A program made the translations under genes and the position numbers. Shown here piece after piece: positions 48,862 to 57,484 of a stretch of 64,000 nucleotides of DNA. Source of the DNA: Desulfosarcina sp. BuS5 (GTDB lineage: Bacteria; Desulfobacterota; Desulfobacteria; Desulfobacterales; BuS5); the NCBI RefSeq assembly GCF_028752835.1, contig NZ_CP087952.1, positions 3,160,501-3,224,500 on the forward strand. Direction: 5' to 3'. Numbering within the stretch: the first letter of the stretch is position 1; the number at the start of each line of letters is the position of its first letter. The notes under the pieces are model-generated. The model did no database searches, was not told the origin of the DNA, and was given only the letters and a program-made list of their open reading frames with translations.

Positions 48862-48870
48862 ATAACAGGT

Positions 48871-50061
48871 ATGAAAAACAGCATTGTTTTTTCCGGCGAA
48901 CTTCAGTTTTTAAATCTTGCTGAATTGATACAGGTTCTTGGTACAAATGCAAGTAATGGTATTCTGCGCATTACCAGCAGATATGCTAAAAAGCCCGGTT
49001 TCATATACTTTAAAAATGGTGATCTTGTAGATGCCTCAAACGGTTCAAACACAGGGGCCGAAGCTGTTTATTCGCTGTTTGGATGGACTGAAGGTATATT
49101 TGAATTTACCCTTATGGATTTAGATATTGAGAAGAAGATCAACCAGAGCAGGATGAAAATGATCCTGGACGGATTGAGGATGCTGGATGATGGAAAAATT
49201 ATAAGACTTGGCCCTGTTTCTGATGTCAAGAAATTTATTCCCGATAGCCAGCCTGGCAAACCTTTGATTAAGGGTCCGCTTATCGATTATATGTATGTGG
49301 TGGACGAAGAAGAATTTCTTGATGGTGATAGAATTGTTGAAGAGAATAAATTCGGTAACTGGATGTGGGTTATATTGAGCGGTGTAGTGGATATAATTAG
49401 AAAAACAAAACAAGGCCCGGAGGTAATTTTAAAGATCGGCAAGGGTGGTTTTATCGGCAGGTTAACTTCATTGTTAGTGCGAAGGGATATACGTAATGCT
49501 ACTGTTGTTGCTGTTGGTAATGTTCAACTGGGCGTACTCGATTTACAACGTTTGTCCAATGAATACTCCTGCATGTCTAATGAGTTCAGGAATATTGTAA
49601 CGAGCCTTGAAAACAGACTGGATCAGGTTACCAATTTGTATATCGGGCCTGGAATGCCTAATAAGGATTTTTATGATTTCATCAAAGGCAAAGACCCATT
49701 CTTCGTGCAGGGTGGGAGAGATGCAAGGCTTTTCACGATAACATACGGCCAAGCCTTTGTTGCTCGCAATACACCGGGAGGTTATGTTAAGCTTGCCAAT
49801 CTAAGCGAGGGAGATTTTGTTGGTAATATTCCGTTCCATTCGATAGGGCATGAGCCTGGTGCAGCTTCTGTTTTCGGATCAAAAGATATTGAGGTTATGC
49901 CGATTGATCCAGGTAAGTTGCAAAAAGAATATAATGGTACTCCATTAATTTTTAAAAAAATTATTGAACATACGGGAAATTGTATTGCCGTTACCACAAG
50001 ATTGGCCTGTGATAAGAACAAGAGCTGTTTAATTAATAAGAATGAAAAAGTGGGAATATGA
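48871..50061 (+). CDS. DUF4388 and tandem cyclic-nucleotide-binding-like domain protein
   Basis: A 396-residue protein. Residues 5-110 form a DUF4388 (PATAN-like) domain (FSGELQFLNLAELIQVLGTN, then GFIYFKNGDLVDAS), found in signalling proteins near Ras-like GTPases. Two cNMP-binding-like beta-rolls follow (about 140-250 and 265-375). The first includes WVILSGVVDIIRK and GKGGFIGRLTSLL, but the arginine-bearing phosphate loop of true cAMP sites is not clear. It overlaps the PilZ gene by four bases. It probably responds to, or localises with, the adjacent GTPase. Confidence 0.8.
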   Translation: MKNSIVFSGELQFLNLAELIQVLGTNASNGILRITSRYAKKPGFIYFKNGDLVDASNGSNTGAEAVYSLFGWTEGIFEFTLMDLDIEKKINQSRMKMILDGLRMLDDGKIIRLGPVSDVKKFIPDSQPGKPLIKGPLIDYMYVVDEEEFLDGDRIVEENKFGNWMWVILSGVVDIIRKTKQGPEVILKIGKGGFIGRLTSLLVRRDIRNATVVAVGNVQLGVLDLQRLSNEYSCMSNEFRNIVTSLENRLDQVTNLYIGPGMPNKDFYDFIKGKDPFFVQGGRDARLFTITYGQAFVARNTPGGYVKLANLSEGDFVGNIPFHSIGHEPGAASVFGSKDIEVMPIDPGKLQKEYNGTPLIFKKIIEHTGNCIAVTTRLACDKNKSCLINKNEKVGI

Positions 50062-50411
50062 TGACTAAAGACAACAGAAGACATATAAGAATAGACTCAA
50101 TCAATCTGACATATTTTGCACTTGATGAAAATGATAAAATTGTAAAGCAGAGCATTGGCAGAACATTGAATGTTTCAGAATCGGGAATTCTTTTGGAAAC
50201 CCATATTCCTGTTGATTTAAAGCAGGCAATATTGCTGGCAATAGGCCTGGAAGACGATGTGGTTGATATCAAGGGTAATGTTATTTATTCAGCCGATTGC
50301 GAGAATGGAAAATATAAAACCGGAATTGAGTTTTATGATGTTGATGAAACAGCTTTTCAGATTTTAAAGTTATTTATCGATTATTTTAACAGGCACGAGG
50401 GAAAGGGATAA
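50058..50411 (+). CDS. PilZ-domain protein (putative c-di-GMP receptor)
   Basis: A 117-residue single PilZ domain: the c-di-GMP motif RxxxR is R7-R11 (RRHIR) and NxSxxG is N38-G43 (NVSESG), both intact. It is coupled to the DUF4388 gene by an ATGA overlap, which suggests c-di-GMP input to the GTPase module. It is followed directly by purC. Confidence 0.88.
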   Translation: MMTKDNRRHIRIDSINLTYFALDENDKIVKQSIGRTLNVSESGILLETHIPVDLKQAILLAIGLEDDVVDIKGNVIYSADCENGKYKTGIEFYDVDETAFQILKLFIDYFNRHEGKG

Positions 50412-50417
50412 GGTGTA

Positions 50418-51299
50418 ATGGGACAATCTTTATTTGAGACTGATTTTACTGAGCTGGAACTGGCGAAAAGGGGGAAGGTAAGAGATATCTATGACCTTGG
50501 AGACAGACTTTTGATAGTAGCAACCGATCGAATCTCTGCGTTTGATGTTATAATGCCGGATCCTGTTCCTGAAAAAGGAAAAATTCTTACAGCAATCTCC
50601 CTGTTCTGGTTTGAAGTTATGGAGCCGATTGTACAAAATCATCTTATTTCAAGTAACATAAAAGATTATCCTGATATATGTAAACCGTATGCTGATTTCC
50701 TGGACGGAAGAAGCATGCTTGTTAAAAAAGCGAAACCCCTTCCTATCGAATGCGTTGTAAGGGGATATATTTCAGGCTCAGGGTGGAAGTCATATCAGGT
50801 ATCCGGAAGTATTTGCGGTATAGAGCTGCCTAAAGGGCTTAAAGAGTCGGATAAACTCCCGGAAATTATTTTTACTCCTTCTACAAAAGAGGAGCAAGGG
50901 GCGCATGACATTAATATAGATTATGAATCAGCAGCCAAGATGGTTGGGCCAAATCTTGCAGCAAGAGTCAAAGAACTCAGTATTGCAATATATAAAAAGG
51001 GAGTTGAGCTTGCTGATGAGAAAGGAATTATTATTGCCGATACCAAGTTTGAATTCGGCCTTTATGATAATGAGGTTATTTTAATAGATGAAGTGCTTAC
51101 CCCCGATTCATCCAGATTTTGGCCCAAGGGATCTTACCATCCCGGAGGCCCGCAGGATAGTTATGATAAACAATACATCAGGGATTATCTGATTTCAATC
51201 AATTGGAATAAAACACCGCCTGCTCCAAACCTGCCCGGCAAAGTTATTCAGAATACGCGCAGCAAATATATGGAGGCGTTAAAGCAGTTGACAGAATAA
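50418..51299 (+). CDS. purC: Phosphoribosylaminoimidazole-succinocarboxamide synthase
   Basis: A 293-residue enzyme of purine synthesis joining CAIR and aspartate with ATP. It is the longer bacterial/eukaryotic-like form: [26 protein letters not shown] at the start, [29 protein letters not shown] and [15 protein letters not shown]. It starts 7 bases after the PilZ gene and may share its transcript, though the functions are unrelated. Confidence 0.96.
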   Translation: MGQSLFETDFTELELAKRGKVRDIYDLGDRLLIVATDRISAFDVIMPDPVPEKGKILTAISLFWFEVMEPIVQNHLISSNIKDYPDICKPYADFLDGRSMLVKKAKPLPIECVVRGYISGSGWKSYQVSGSICGIELPKGLKESDKLPEIIFTPSTKEEQGAHDINIDYESAAKMVGPNLAARVKELSIAIYKKGVELADEKGIIIADTKFEFGLYDNEVILIDEVLTPDSSRFWPKGSYHPGGPQDSYDKQYIRDYLISINWNKTPPAPNLPGKVIQNTRSKYMEALKQLTE

Positions 51300-51360
51300 A
51301 TAGCGGTCACGGCTGGTTGAAACAGAAAAAAAACGGTAAACCGGGAACTGATAACCGTGA

Positions 51361-52338
51361 ATGGGCGTTAAATACTCATCTATGCACTTTAAAGAAAAAA
51401 ACATAGAGCTTGCGTGTATTGATTCAGAAGATAAGACTTTCTGTATTACAACCAGAACTGAAATTGATCCCCTGGCTGCATCTATTCAGGAAATAGGGTT
51501 GATTACCCTCCCCATACTTAAAGAAAAAGGTGTAAAATTAATAGTTGTTAGCGGTTTCAGGCGGATAAAAGCATGTAAATTGCTCGGGCTTGTTCATATC
51601 AAGGCGCGTGTTTTATCTTCGGAAGTAACTGATTTAACATCGATTAAAATTGCTGTTGCTGAGAACGCTCTCCAAAGGCCCTTGGATTTGATAGAGCAAG
51701 CACGGGCGGTTCATCTGCTCGGTAAATATATTGAAGATGATACTGCAGCGGCAAAGATTGCATCCGGACTGTGTCTGCCGGGAAATCAGTCTATTATTAA
51801 AAAACTTAAAGACCTTTATAATCTATCTTCTTCTTTACAGGAATATGTACTCAATAAGACCCTTTCCCTTACAATAGCTCTCGAACTTGGGGCTTTGGAT
51901 AACCATGCCGGAGTAGCTTTTGCCGATCTTTTTGATGAACTTAAAACAAGCCTGAATAAACAGAAGGAGATAATTAGTTTAACTAAAGAAATTGCTTTGC
52001 GTGATGATAGCTCAATTTTGGAAGTGCTGCAGGAGAACGGGTTAAATAAAATAATTAACAGTAAAGACCCGGATCGGGCAAAAAAAACCGCAGAAATAAG
52101 ATCTTACTTAAAGCAGAGACGGTTTCCCGTCATAACAGATTATGAGAAAAATTTTAAAAAGCTTATCAAAGTATTAAGACTCGGAAATGGTATAAAACTT
52201 GTTCCCCCTAAAAATTTTGAAGGAAAGATCTATAAATTAACCATAGATTTTAAAAGCCACGCGGAGCTCGAAAAACGTCAATCTATCCTCAACAGGATTA
52301 TAAATGAAAAAGGGGTCAAATCCATGTTCGACCACTGA
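51361..52338 (+). CDS. Orphan ParB/Srx-like N-terminal domain protein
   Basis: A 325-residue protein with ParB-like motifs: SIQEIGLITLPIL, GFRRIKACKLLG (family GERRxRAA) and ENALQRPLDLIEQARAVHLL (family ENxQRxDLxPxEEA). A helix-turn-helix-like segment follows. No ParA or origin is nearby, so chromosome partitioning is unlikely; a regulator is more plausible. The ATG at 51361 lies in a degenerate copy of the CCGTGAACGG repeat and lacks a ribosome site; ATG 51382 (MHFKEKNIEL) is an alternative. Confidence 0.65.
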   Translation: MGVKYSSMHFKEKNIELACIDSEDKTFCITTRTEIDPLAASIQEIGLITLPILKEKGVKLIVVSGFRRIKACKLLGLVHIKARVLSSEVTDLTSIKIAVAENALQRPLDLIEQARAVHLLGKYIEDDTAAAKIASGLCLPGNQSIIKKLKDLYNLSSSLQEYVLNKTLSLTIALELGALDNHAGVAFADLFDELKTSLNKQKEIISLTKEIALRDDSSILEVLQENGLNKIINSKDPDRAKKTAEIRSYLKQRRFPVITDYEKNFKKLIKVLRLGNGIKLVPPKNFEGKIYKLTIDFKSHAELEKRQSILNRIINEKGVKSMFDH

Positions 52339-52370
52339 CAGTCAAACATCGAGCCGACCCCTTTTTGTTT
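52307..52370 (+). terminator. Terminator at the end of the ParB-like gene
   Basis: Arms AAAAAGGGGTC (52307-52317) and GACCCCTTTTT (52356-52366) pair perfectly, followed by GTTTT. The left arm lies inside the last codons of the gene. The symmetric A/T flanks make it usable from both strands, including the convergent biotin-carrier gene. Confidence 0.65.
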
Positions 52371-52382
52371 TAGGTTAAAGTA

Positions 52383-52598
52383 TTAATCTATTATCGCCAG
52401 TACCTGATTAACTTGCACCTTATCCTGTTCTTCTACTTTGACCTCGGTAACTGTGCCGTCTGACGAAGCACAGATCGGATTTTCCATCTTCATGGATTCA
52501 AGTATTATCAACTCATCATCAGCATTTACTTTGTCTCCGGTTTTTACCAAAACTTCTATTATGGTTCCTGGCATTGGGGATACTATCTCTACACTCAT
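52383..52598 (-). CDS. Small biotin/lipoyl carrier protein
   Basis: A 71-residue single biotinyl domain, with biotin expected on K37 in ESMKMEN and PMPGT at the start. This is the size of stand-alone carriers of acyl-CoA or oxaloacetate-type carboxylases, lacking the N-terminal linker of AccB. An AGGAGC site precedes the ATG. No carboxylase or transcarboxylase gene is adjacent; with the B12 mutases in the same genome it could serve a propionyl-CoA type carboxylase, which is inference. Confidence 0.9.
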   Translation of the reverse strand: MSVEIVSPMPGTIIEVLVKTGDKVNADDELIILESMKMENPICASSDGTVTEVKVEEQDKVQVNQVLAIID

Positions 52599-52678
52599 TT
52601 AATTGCTCCTTTTAAAAAAAATATAAGTGTTCGGTTGAAATTTCGGGCCTTTTTTGCAAGAGTTTTCGTTTGAAATTA

Positions 52679-52697
52679 ATTATCTGAAAATCTATAT
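52679..52697. repeat. Solo end of the ~120-bp repeat family
   Basis: ATTATCTGAAAATCTATAT matches the right ends of copies B and C with one mismatch. No left end is present. Confidence 0.4.
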
Positions 52698-52796
52698 TGT
52701 GTGTAAAAACTATACGTTTAATTTATTTAATATGGTATAAAAACACCATGTATGTCAAGTTAGAAATGAATCTCTTAAGCCCTAAATGTAGATTTT

Positions 52797-53006
52797 TCTA
52801 AAACTCCGATATAAGGATTTTTAAATAAAGAGGTAGCCTTCAACGCCTACGTTACGAGGGGTTTTAAAGCGCGTACAGGCGCGTAATTGCATAAATAGAG
52901 GTGTTTGTATGACTGTGTGGCTATCAAGTTTACTTAATTAACATATTGATATAATTAGTATTTTATATTATTATCTTTGCTTAAATCCTTATATCGGAGT
53001 TTTAGA
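52797..53006. repeat. MITE-like element with perfect 24-bp terminal inverted repeats
   Basis: Arms 52797-52820 (TCTAAAACTCCGATATAAGG...) and 52983-53006 are perfect inverted copies. The 162-base interior has no ORF of note and a small GC-rich patch (AAAGCGCGTACAGGCGCG). It occupies the spacer before ffh. Confidence 0.65.
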
Positions 53007-53116
53007 GATTTTTTAATTAGATTGACTTTTTGAAGGCTTTATGATGAAAAGTCAATATTTCAAGAATTATTTTTTATATATAGGGAATGCTTATGGGAAA
53101 ACAGCTATGATTTAGC

Positions 53117-53145
53117 TTGACACTTTTTGCTTTTAATATTAATTT
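53117..53145 (+). promoter_or_regulatory. Possible sigma-70 promoter of ffh
   Basis: TTGACA at 53117-53122 with a 17-base spacer to TAATTT at 53140-53145, 46 bases before the ffh ATG. The -35 box is perfect, the -10 weak. Confidence 0.4.
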
Positions 53146-53190
53146 TATTTATTTTATGTGTATTAATCCATCTTTGATTCGGATCCGTTT

Positions 53191-54522
53191 ATGTTTGATA
53201 ATTTAAGTGACAGGCTAAACTCAGTATTTAAAAAGCTAAAAGGGCATGGTAAATTAACTGAGAAAAATATTGAAGTCGGTCTTAAAGAAGTCAGGATGGC
53301 ATTACTGGAAGCTGATGTTCATTACAGGGTTGCAAAGAAGTTCATTTCGGCTATAAAAGAGCGTTCCCTTGGTCAGGAGGTGTTATCAAGTCTTACACCT
53401 GGCCAGCAGATTATAAAAATAGTTAGTGATGAGCTTACGGAACTTATGGGGGCCACCTGCGTGGGCTTGAATCTTGCCGGACAAAAACCTGTTTCAATTA
53501 TGCTTGTCGGGCTTCAAGGATCGGGCAAAACAACTACCGCAGGCAAGCTTTCTGTTTTATTAAGGAAAGAAGAAAAAAAACCTTATCTGGTGCCTGCTGA
53601 TGTTTACAGGCCGGCTGCAATTGATCAGCTGAAAAAGCTTGGAAAACAGCTCTCTGTCCCTGTTTTTCCTTCAAGTGCGGATATGGATCCTGTGCAGATT
53701 TGTATGGATGCTAGAGCCTCTGCCCTGCAGGAGGGATATGATACCCTTATTCTTGATACAGCAGGACGGCTGCATATTGATGAGAAGTTGATGGGTGAAC
53801 TTTCTCAAATAAAAGAGGGGGTTTGTCCTACGGATATTCTGCTTGTGGCAGATGCAATGACAGGTCAGGATGCTGTCAATATTGCCGAATCATTTGATAA
53901 GGCGCTTGATATCGGCGGTATTATTTTGACTAAAATGGATGGCGATGCCCGAGGCGGAGCTGCTCTTTCCATTAAGGCGGTAACAGGCAAGCCGATCAAA
54001 TTCATTGGCGTCGGGGAAAAGTTAGGTGATATTGAGCCTTTTCATCCCGACAGGATGTCTTCGAGAATTCTTGGAATGGGAGATATCCTTACCTTTATTG
54101 AAAAAGCACAATCGACAGTAGATGCAAAAAAAGCCGCTGAACTTGAAAAAAAACTAAGAAAGAGCAGTTTTACATTAGATGATTTTCGTGACCAAATGGT
54201 TCAGGTCCGCAAGATGGGCGCGCTTGATGATCTTATAAAGATGATACCGGGGATAGGTAAGAGCAAGCATCTGAAAAATCTTAAAGTGGATGAAAAGGAG
54301 CTGGCCAGGATTGAAGCCATTATCAGTTCCATGACACCCATGGAGCGGCAAAAACATACTATTATTAATGGCAGCCGCAGAAAAAGGATTGCAAAAGGAA
54401 GTGGTACGAGTGTACAGAATGTAAATAAGCTGCTTAAAAATTATGCTCAGATGATGAAGATGCTTAAAAAATTTAATCAGGGCGGCATGCATGGATTAGG
54501 CAGGGGTATGCTGCAGGTTTAA
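53191..54522 (+). CDS. ffh: Signal recognition particle GTPase Ffh
   Basis: A 443-residue SRP54 homologue: N domain (1-90), GTPase G domain with GLQGSGKTTTAGKL at 107-120 and DTAGRLHID, and a methionine-rich M domain from about 330 (MTPMERQKHTIINGSRRKRIAKGSG) that binds SRP RNA and signal peptides. It delivers nascent membrane proteins to FtsY. It starts the conserved translation/RNA block; a large hairpin separates it from rpsP. Confidence 0.97.
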   Translation: MFDNLSDRLNSVFKKLKGHGKLTEKNIEVGLKEVRMALLEADVHYRVAKKFISAIKERSLGQEVLSSLTPGQQIIKIVSDELTELMGATCVGLNLAGQKPVSIMLVGLQGSGKTTTAGKLSVLLRKEEKKPYLVPADVYRPAAIDQLKKLGKQLSVPVFPSSADMDPVQICMDARASALQEGYDTLILDTAGRLHIDEKLMGELSQIKEGVCPTDILLVADAMTGQDAVNIAESFDKALDIGGIILTKMDGDARGGAALSIKAVTGKPIKFIGVGEKLGDIEPFHPDRMSSRILGMGDILTFIEKAQSTVDAKKAAELEKKLRKSSFTLDDFRDQMVQVRKMGALDDLIKMIPGIGKSKHLKNLKVDEKELARIEAIISSMTPMERQKHTIINGSRRKRIAKGSGTSVQNVNKLLKNYAQMMKMLKKFNQGGMHGLGRGMLQV

Positions 54523-54680
54523 GGGAACTTCCAAGAAATAATATACCCATCCTGCTTGCCCTTTTGCCCGTCTTCTATGTTGTGATAACAGGCACATAGC
54601 TCACTATGCACCTTCTATCGCGCCTTGAAGACGAACAAAAGTTCTGCACGATATAGGTATATTATTTTTTTCCAGTTCCC
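54523..54680. repeat. 158-base near-palindromic hairpin between ffh and rpsP
   Basis: Outer arms (GGGAACTTCCAAGAAATAAT... and its mirror ending CCAGTTCCC) pair over about 25 bases. Inner arms CTTTTGCCCGTCTTC and GAAGACGAACAAAAG also pair, and the tip CATAG-CTCA-CTATG forms a tetraloop. It fills the whole gap, ending 12 bases before the rpsP start. It could be a MITE, an RNase processing site or a regulatory leader. Confidence 0.7.
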
Positions 54681-54692
54681 TAAGGAGAATTA

Positions 54693-54947
54693 ATGTCAGT
54701 AAAAATTAGATTGGCAAGATATGGCGCAAAGAAAAGGCCTTTTTATCGAATAGTTGTTGCAGATTCCGAATCTCCAAGAGATGGTAAATTTTTGGAATCG
54801 GTAGGGACATATAATCCATTACAAGACCCAGGTGCAGTTATTCTTCAAGCCGACAGAGTCAGATACTGGATGGATAACGGTGCTATTCCTACAGATACAG
54901 TAAGAAGCCTTTTAAAGAAACAAGATTTTTTTGCTGCGGATGTGTGA
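54693..54947 (+). CDS. rpsP: 30S ribosomal protein S16
   Basis: An 84-residue protein with the typical S16 opening [23 protein letters not shown] and TYNPLQDP. It binds 16S rRNA early in 30S assembly. TAAGGAG precedes the ATG. It is followed by khpA, rimM and trmD as in many bacteria. Confidence 0.97.
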   Translation: MSVKIRLARYGAKKRPFYRIVVADSESPRDGKFLESVGTYNPLQDPGAVILQADRVRYWMDNGAIPTDTVRSLLKKQDFFAADV

Positions 54948-55012
54948 TAATTACATAATCGGCAAAAGTTCAACCCTTCATTCTTGAACAGCCTAACAAA
55001 GGAGATGGATCT

Positions 55013-55243
55013 ATGAAAGAGCTGGTAAAATATATTGCTCAGGCACTTGTTGATAATCCTGATCAGGTAGAGGTCTCGGAGGTAGAGGGGAACCAGACTT
55101 CAGTTTTGGAACTTAAAGTTGCCAAGGAAGATCTGGGCAAGGTTATCGGGAAGCAAGGGCGGACTGCAAGAGCCATGCGGACTATTTTAAGCGCTGCTTC
55201 TGCCAAGGTGAGAAAACGAACGGTGCTTGAGATCATGGAATAA
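55013..55243 (+). CDS. khpA: KH-domain RNA-binding protein KhpA
   Basis: A 76-residue single KH domain with the RNA-binding loop GKQG at 46-49 in [16 protein letters not shown]. It is the YlqC/KhpA family encoded between rpsP and rimM. In Firmicutes KhpA pairs with KhpB and affects cell size; in this group the role is unknown. AGGAGA precedes the ATG. Confidence 0.93.
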   Translation: MKELVKYIAQALVDNPDQVEVSEVEGNQTSVLELKVAKEDLGKVIGKQGRTARAMRTILSAASAKVRKRTVLEIME

Positions 55244-55247
55244 TTTG

Positions 55248-55769
55248 GTGGGGAAAGAGGGTTTTCTTTTAATCGGCAAGATTGTTGGCGTTCATGGTGT
55301 AAGAGGGAACGTCAAGGTCTACTCATATGCAGAATCCATTTCTACATTTAAAGCAGGGAGTTCAATTCTGCTTATTGATTCTGAAGGATTTGAAAAGAAT
55401 TTTGTAATAGAATCGGTTAAGCCTCACAAAAACATTATCCTTTTATCACTTAATGGGATTTATAGTCGGGCTCTTGCTTTGCCCCTGACAGGGGCAAAGG
55501 TTTTTACGGAAAAATTTAAGCTCCCTGAGATTGATGAAAATGAATATTATTGGTTTGATATTATTGGGCTTTCAGTTTTTACATTAAAAGGGGAGTTTCT
55601 TGGAATAGTCGAATCAATAATGACTACAGGGAGTAATGATGTTTATGTTGTGAAGAATTCCGATAATCTTGAGAAGAGCGAGCTGCTGATTCCAGCACTT
55701 GAGTCGGTGGTATTAAAGATTAATTTAGAACATAAGAAAATGATCGTAGATCTCCCGGAAGGGCTGTGA
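55248..55769 (+). CDS. rimM: Ribosome maturation factor RimM
   Basis: About 173 residues: an N-terminal RimM domain (IGKIVGVHGVRGNVKVYSYAES) and a C-terminal PRC barrel (YYWFDIIGLSVFT, then LLIPALESVVLKINLEHKKMIV). It aids 30S head maturation with S19. Starts are non-ATG; GTG 55248, TTG 55245 and TTG 55227 are in frame. I chose GTG 55248, just behind the khpA stop, where homology begins soon after. Confidence 0.93.
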   Translation: MGKEGFLLIGKIVGVHGVRGNVKVYSYAESISTFKAGSSILLIDSEGFEKNFVIESVKPHKNIILLSLNGIYSRALALPLTGAKVFTEKFKLPEIDENEYYWFDIIGLSVFTLKGEFLGIVESIMTTGSNDVYVVKNSDNLEKSELLIPALESVVLKINLEHKKMIVDLPEGL

Positions 55770-55782
55770 CGGTTGTCGGTAT

Positions 55783-56568
55783 ATGAATTTTGCTGTTCTT
55801 ACAATCTTTCCGGAAATGTTTGATCTGTTCTGGTCCCACGGAATAGTAAGAAGGGCCATAGAAAAAAAGAGGATATCTGCTCATACAGTCAATATCAGGG
55901 ATTTTGCCATGGACAGGCATAAGTCGACTGATGACAGGCCTTTCGGCGGCGGGTGCGGAATGCTTATGAAAACCGAACCTATGGCCGCAGCAATAAGATC
56001 CGCAAAAATAAGAAATCCTGCTTCGCAAACAATCCTCCTTACACCACAGGGGCGAAGGTTTGATCAGAATCTGGCCTATGCTCTGGCATCATTAAATGAT
56101 CTTATCCTGGTGTGCGGTCGTTATGAAGGCGTTGATGAGCGTATTTGCGACACCTTAATAGATTTTGAAATCTCTATTGGTGATTATGTTCTGACCGGAG
56201 GTGAGCTTCCGGCTATGATCATCATGGATGCAGTGACCAGATTGCTTCCTGATACGTTGGGAGGAGCTGAATCAGCGGAAAAAGATTCATTTTCAGACAC
56301 CTTGCTGGAGCATGCGCACTATACCAGGCCAAGAAGTTTTGAGGAAATTGATGTTCCTGAAGTGCTTTTGTCGGGTAACCATAGGGCTATTGATAAGTGG
56401 AGGCTTGAATCATCTCTGATTAGAACTTTTTTGAAAAGACCGGACCTGCTTGAAAAGAAAAGATTGGATTCCGGGGAGATAGATATTCTGAAAAAATGGT
56501 GTCTTGATATTGAGAAAATTATACGCAGCCAATCTTTACATGGCACTGATGCATTATCCGGTAGTTAA
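55783..56568 (+). CDS. trmD: tRNA (guanine-N1-)-methyltransferase
   Basis: A 261-residue knotted SPOUT enzyme making m1G37 in tRNA. Signatures: LTIFPEMFDLFWSHGIVRRA, DDRPFGGGCGMLMK and the SAM-binding knot CGRYEGVDERICD with SIGDYVLTGGELPAMI. It is 13 bases after rimM and overlaps the next gene. Confidence 0.97.
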   Translation: MNFAVLTIFPEMFDLFWSHGIVRRAIEKKRISAHTVNIRDFAMDRHKSTDDRPFGGGCGMLMKTEPMAAAIRSAKIRNPASQTILLTPQGRRFDQNLAYALASLNDLILVCGRYEGVDERICDTLIDFEISIGDYVLTGGELPAMIIMDAVTRLLPDTLGGAESAEKDSFSDTLLEHAHYTRPRSFEEIDVPEVLLSGNHRAIDKWRLESSLIRTFLKRPDLLEKKRLDSGEIDILKKWCLDIEKIIRSQSLHGTDALSGS

Positions 56569-57079
56569 TCGTAATGGCGATATAATTACATCGGCTGTAA
56601 CAAATCTTGATATTCATGATATGTCACGGGCGGCTAAAACTTACGGTGTTAAAGCATTCTATATTGTAACTCCCCTGATGGATCAGCAACGGCTCGTCAA
56701 GAAGATAACCTCACATTGGACCGAAGGAGCCGGGGCCGAGTATAACCCCCTCAGGCGCAAAGCTCTTGAGTTGGTAAATATAAAGTCTTCTTTGAATGAA
56801 GTTGTGGGAGATATATATGATCGGTGTGAGCTTTTTCCGAAAGTAGTTGTTACGTCGTCTAAAAATTTTGGACCGAAACTGGTTATTGATAATTTTCGTA
56901 CAATGCTTCAAAATTCCGGGACATATCTTTTGTTATTCGGAACAGGGTGGGGACTCACTGAAGAATTTATCAGCGCCGCCGATTATTTGCTTGAACCGGT
57001 TAAGGGCTGCACAGACTATAATCATCTTTCTGTCAGGTCTGCTGCAGCAATAATATTAGACAGACTGTTTGGGATCTGA
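56540..57079 (+). CDS. SPOUT-type RNA methyltransferase (Tm1570-like)
   Basis: A protein of about 180 residues opening with the conserved LYMALMHYPVVNRNG and ITSAVTNLDIHDMSRAAKTYGV, and ending YLLEPVKGCTDYNHLSVRSAAAIILDRL. This is the small SPOUT family found between trmD and rplS in delta-proteobacteria and Thermotogae; in some species it is fused to TrmD. Its RNA target is unknown. The conserved motif begins before the ATG at 56540, so translation may start at TTG 56504 or 56510, deeper inside trmD. Confidence 0.82.
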   Translation: MALMHYPVVNRNGDIITSAVTNLDIHDMSRAAKTYGVKAFYIVTPLMDQQRLVKKITSHWTEGAGAEYNPLRRKALELVNIKSSLNEVVGDIYDRCELFPKVVVTSSKNFGPKLVIDNFRTMLQNSGTYLLLFGTGWGLTEEFISAADYLLEPVKGCTDYNHLSVRSAAAIILDRLFGI

Positions 57080-57121
57080 AAATCTATAAAAGGTTTTTTA
57101 AATAATAATTCAGGAGACATT

Positions 57122-57466
57122 ATGCAAATCATAGATCAGCTTAATAAAGAAAGCATGAGACTTGACATACCGGATTTTCGTGCCGGTGACACGGTCAAGG
57201 TGCATGCAAAGATAAGAGAGGGTGAAAAGGAACGTATTCAGATTTTTGAAGGAGTTGTAATCAGCAAACGCAAGGGCAAGTCGAACGCAACTTTTACGGT
57301 ACGTAAGGTTTCATACGGCGTTGGCGTTGAGCGTATTTTTCTGCTGCACGCCCCTACCATCGATAAAATTGAAGTTGTAACAAGAGGTCTTGTGCGCAGG
57401 GCAAAAATATATTATCTGCGTAACTTAAGAGGTAAGGCCGCCAGAATAAAAGAGCGACGCTTTTAG
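57122..57466 (+). CDS. rplS: 50S ribosomal protein L19
   Basis: A 114-residue protein with the L19 signature [30 protein letters not shown] and the [14 protein letters not shown] segment. It sits at the 30S-50S interface. AGGAGA lies before the ATG. Confidence 0.97.
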   Translation: MQIIDQLNKESMRLDIPDFRAGDTVKVHAKIREGEKERIQIFEGVVISKRKGKSNATFTVRKVSYGVGVERIFLLHAPTIDKIEVVTRGLVRRAKIYYLRNLRGKAARIKERRF

Positions 57467-57484
57467 GAGGCCGGGGTATCTATA

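Noticed and set aside
54175-54492. Antisense ORF inside the ffh M domain
   Set aside because: It is a product of the ffh codons on the opposite strand, without domain or ribosome site.
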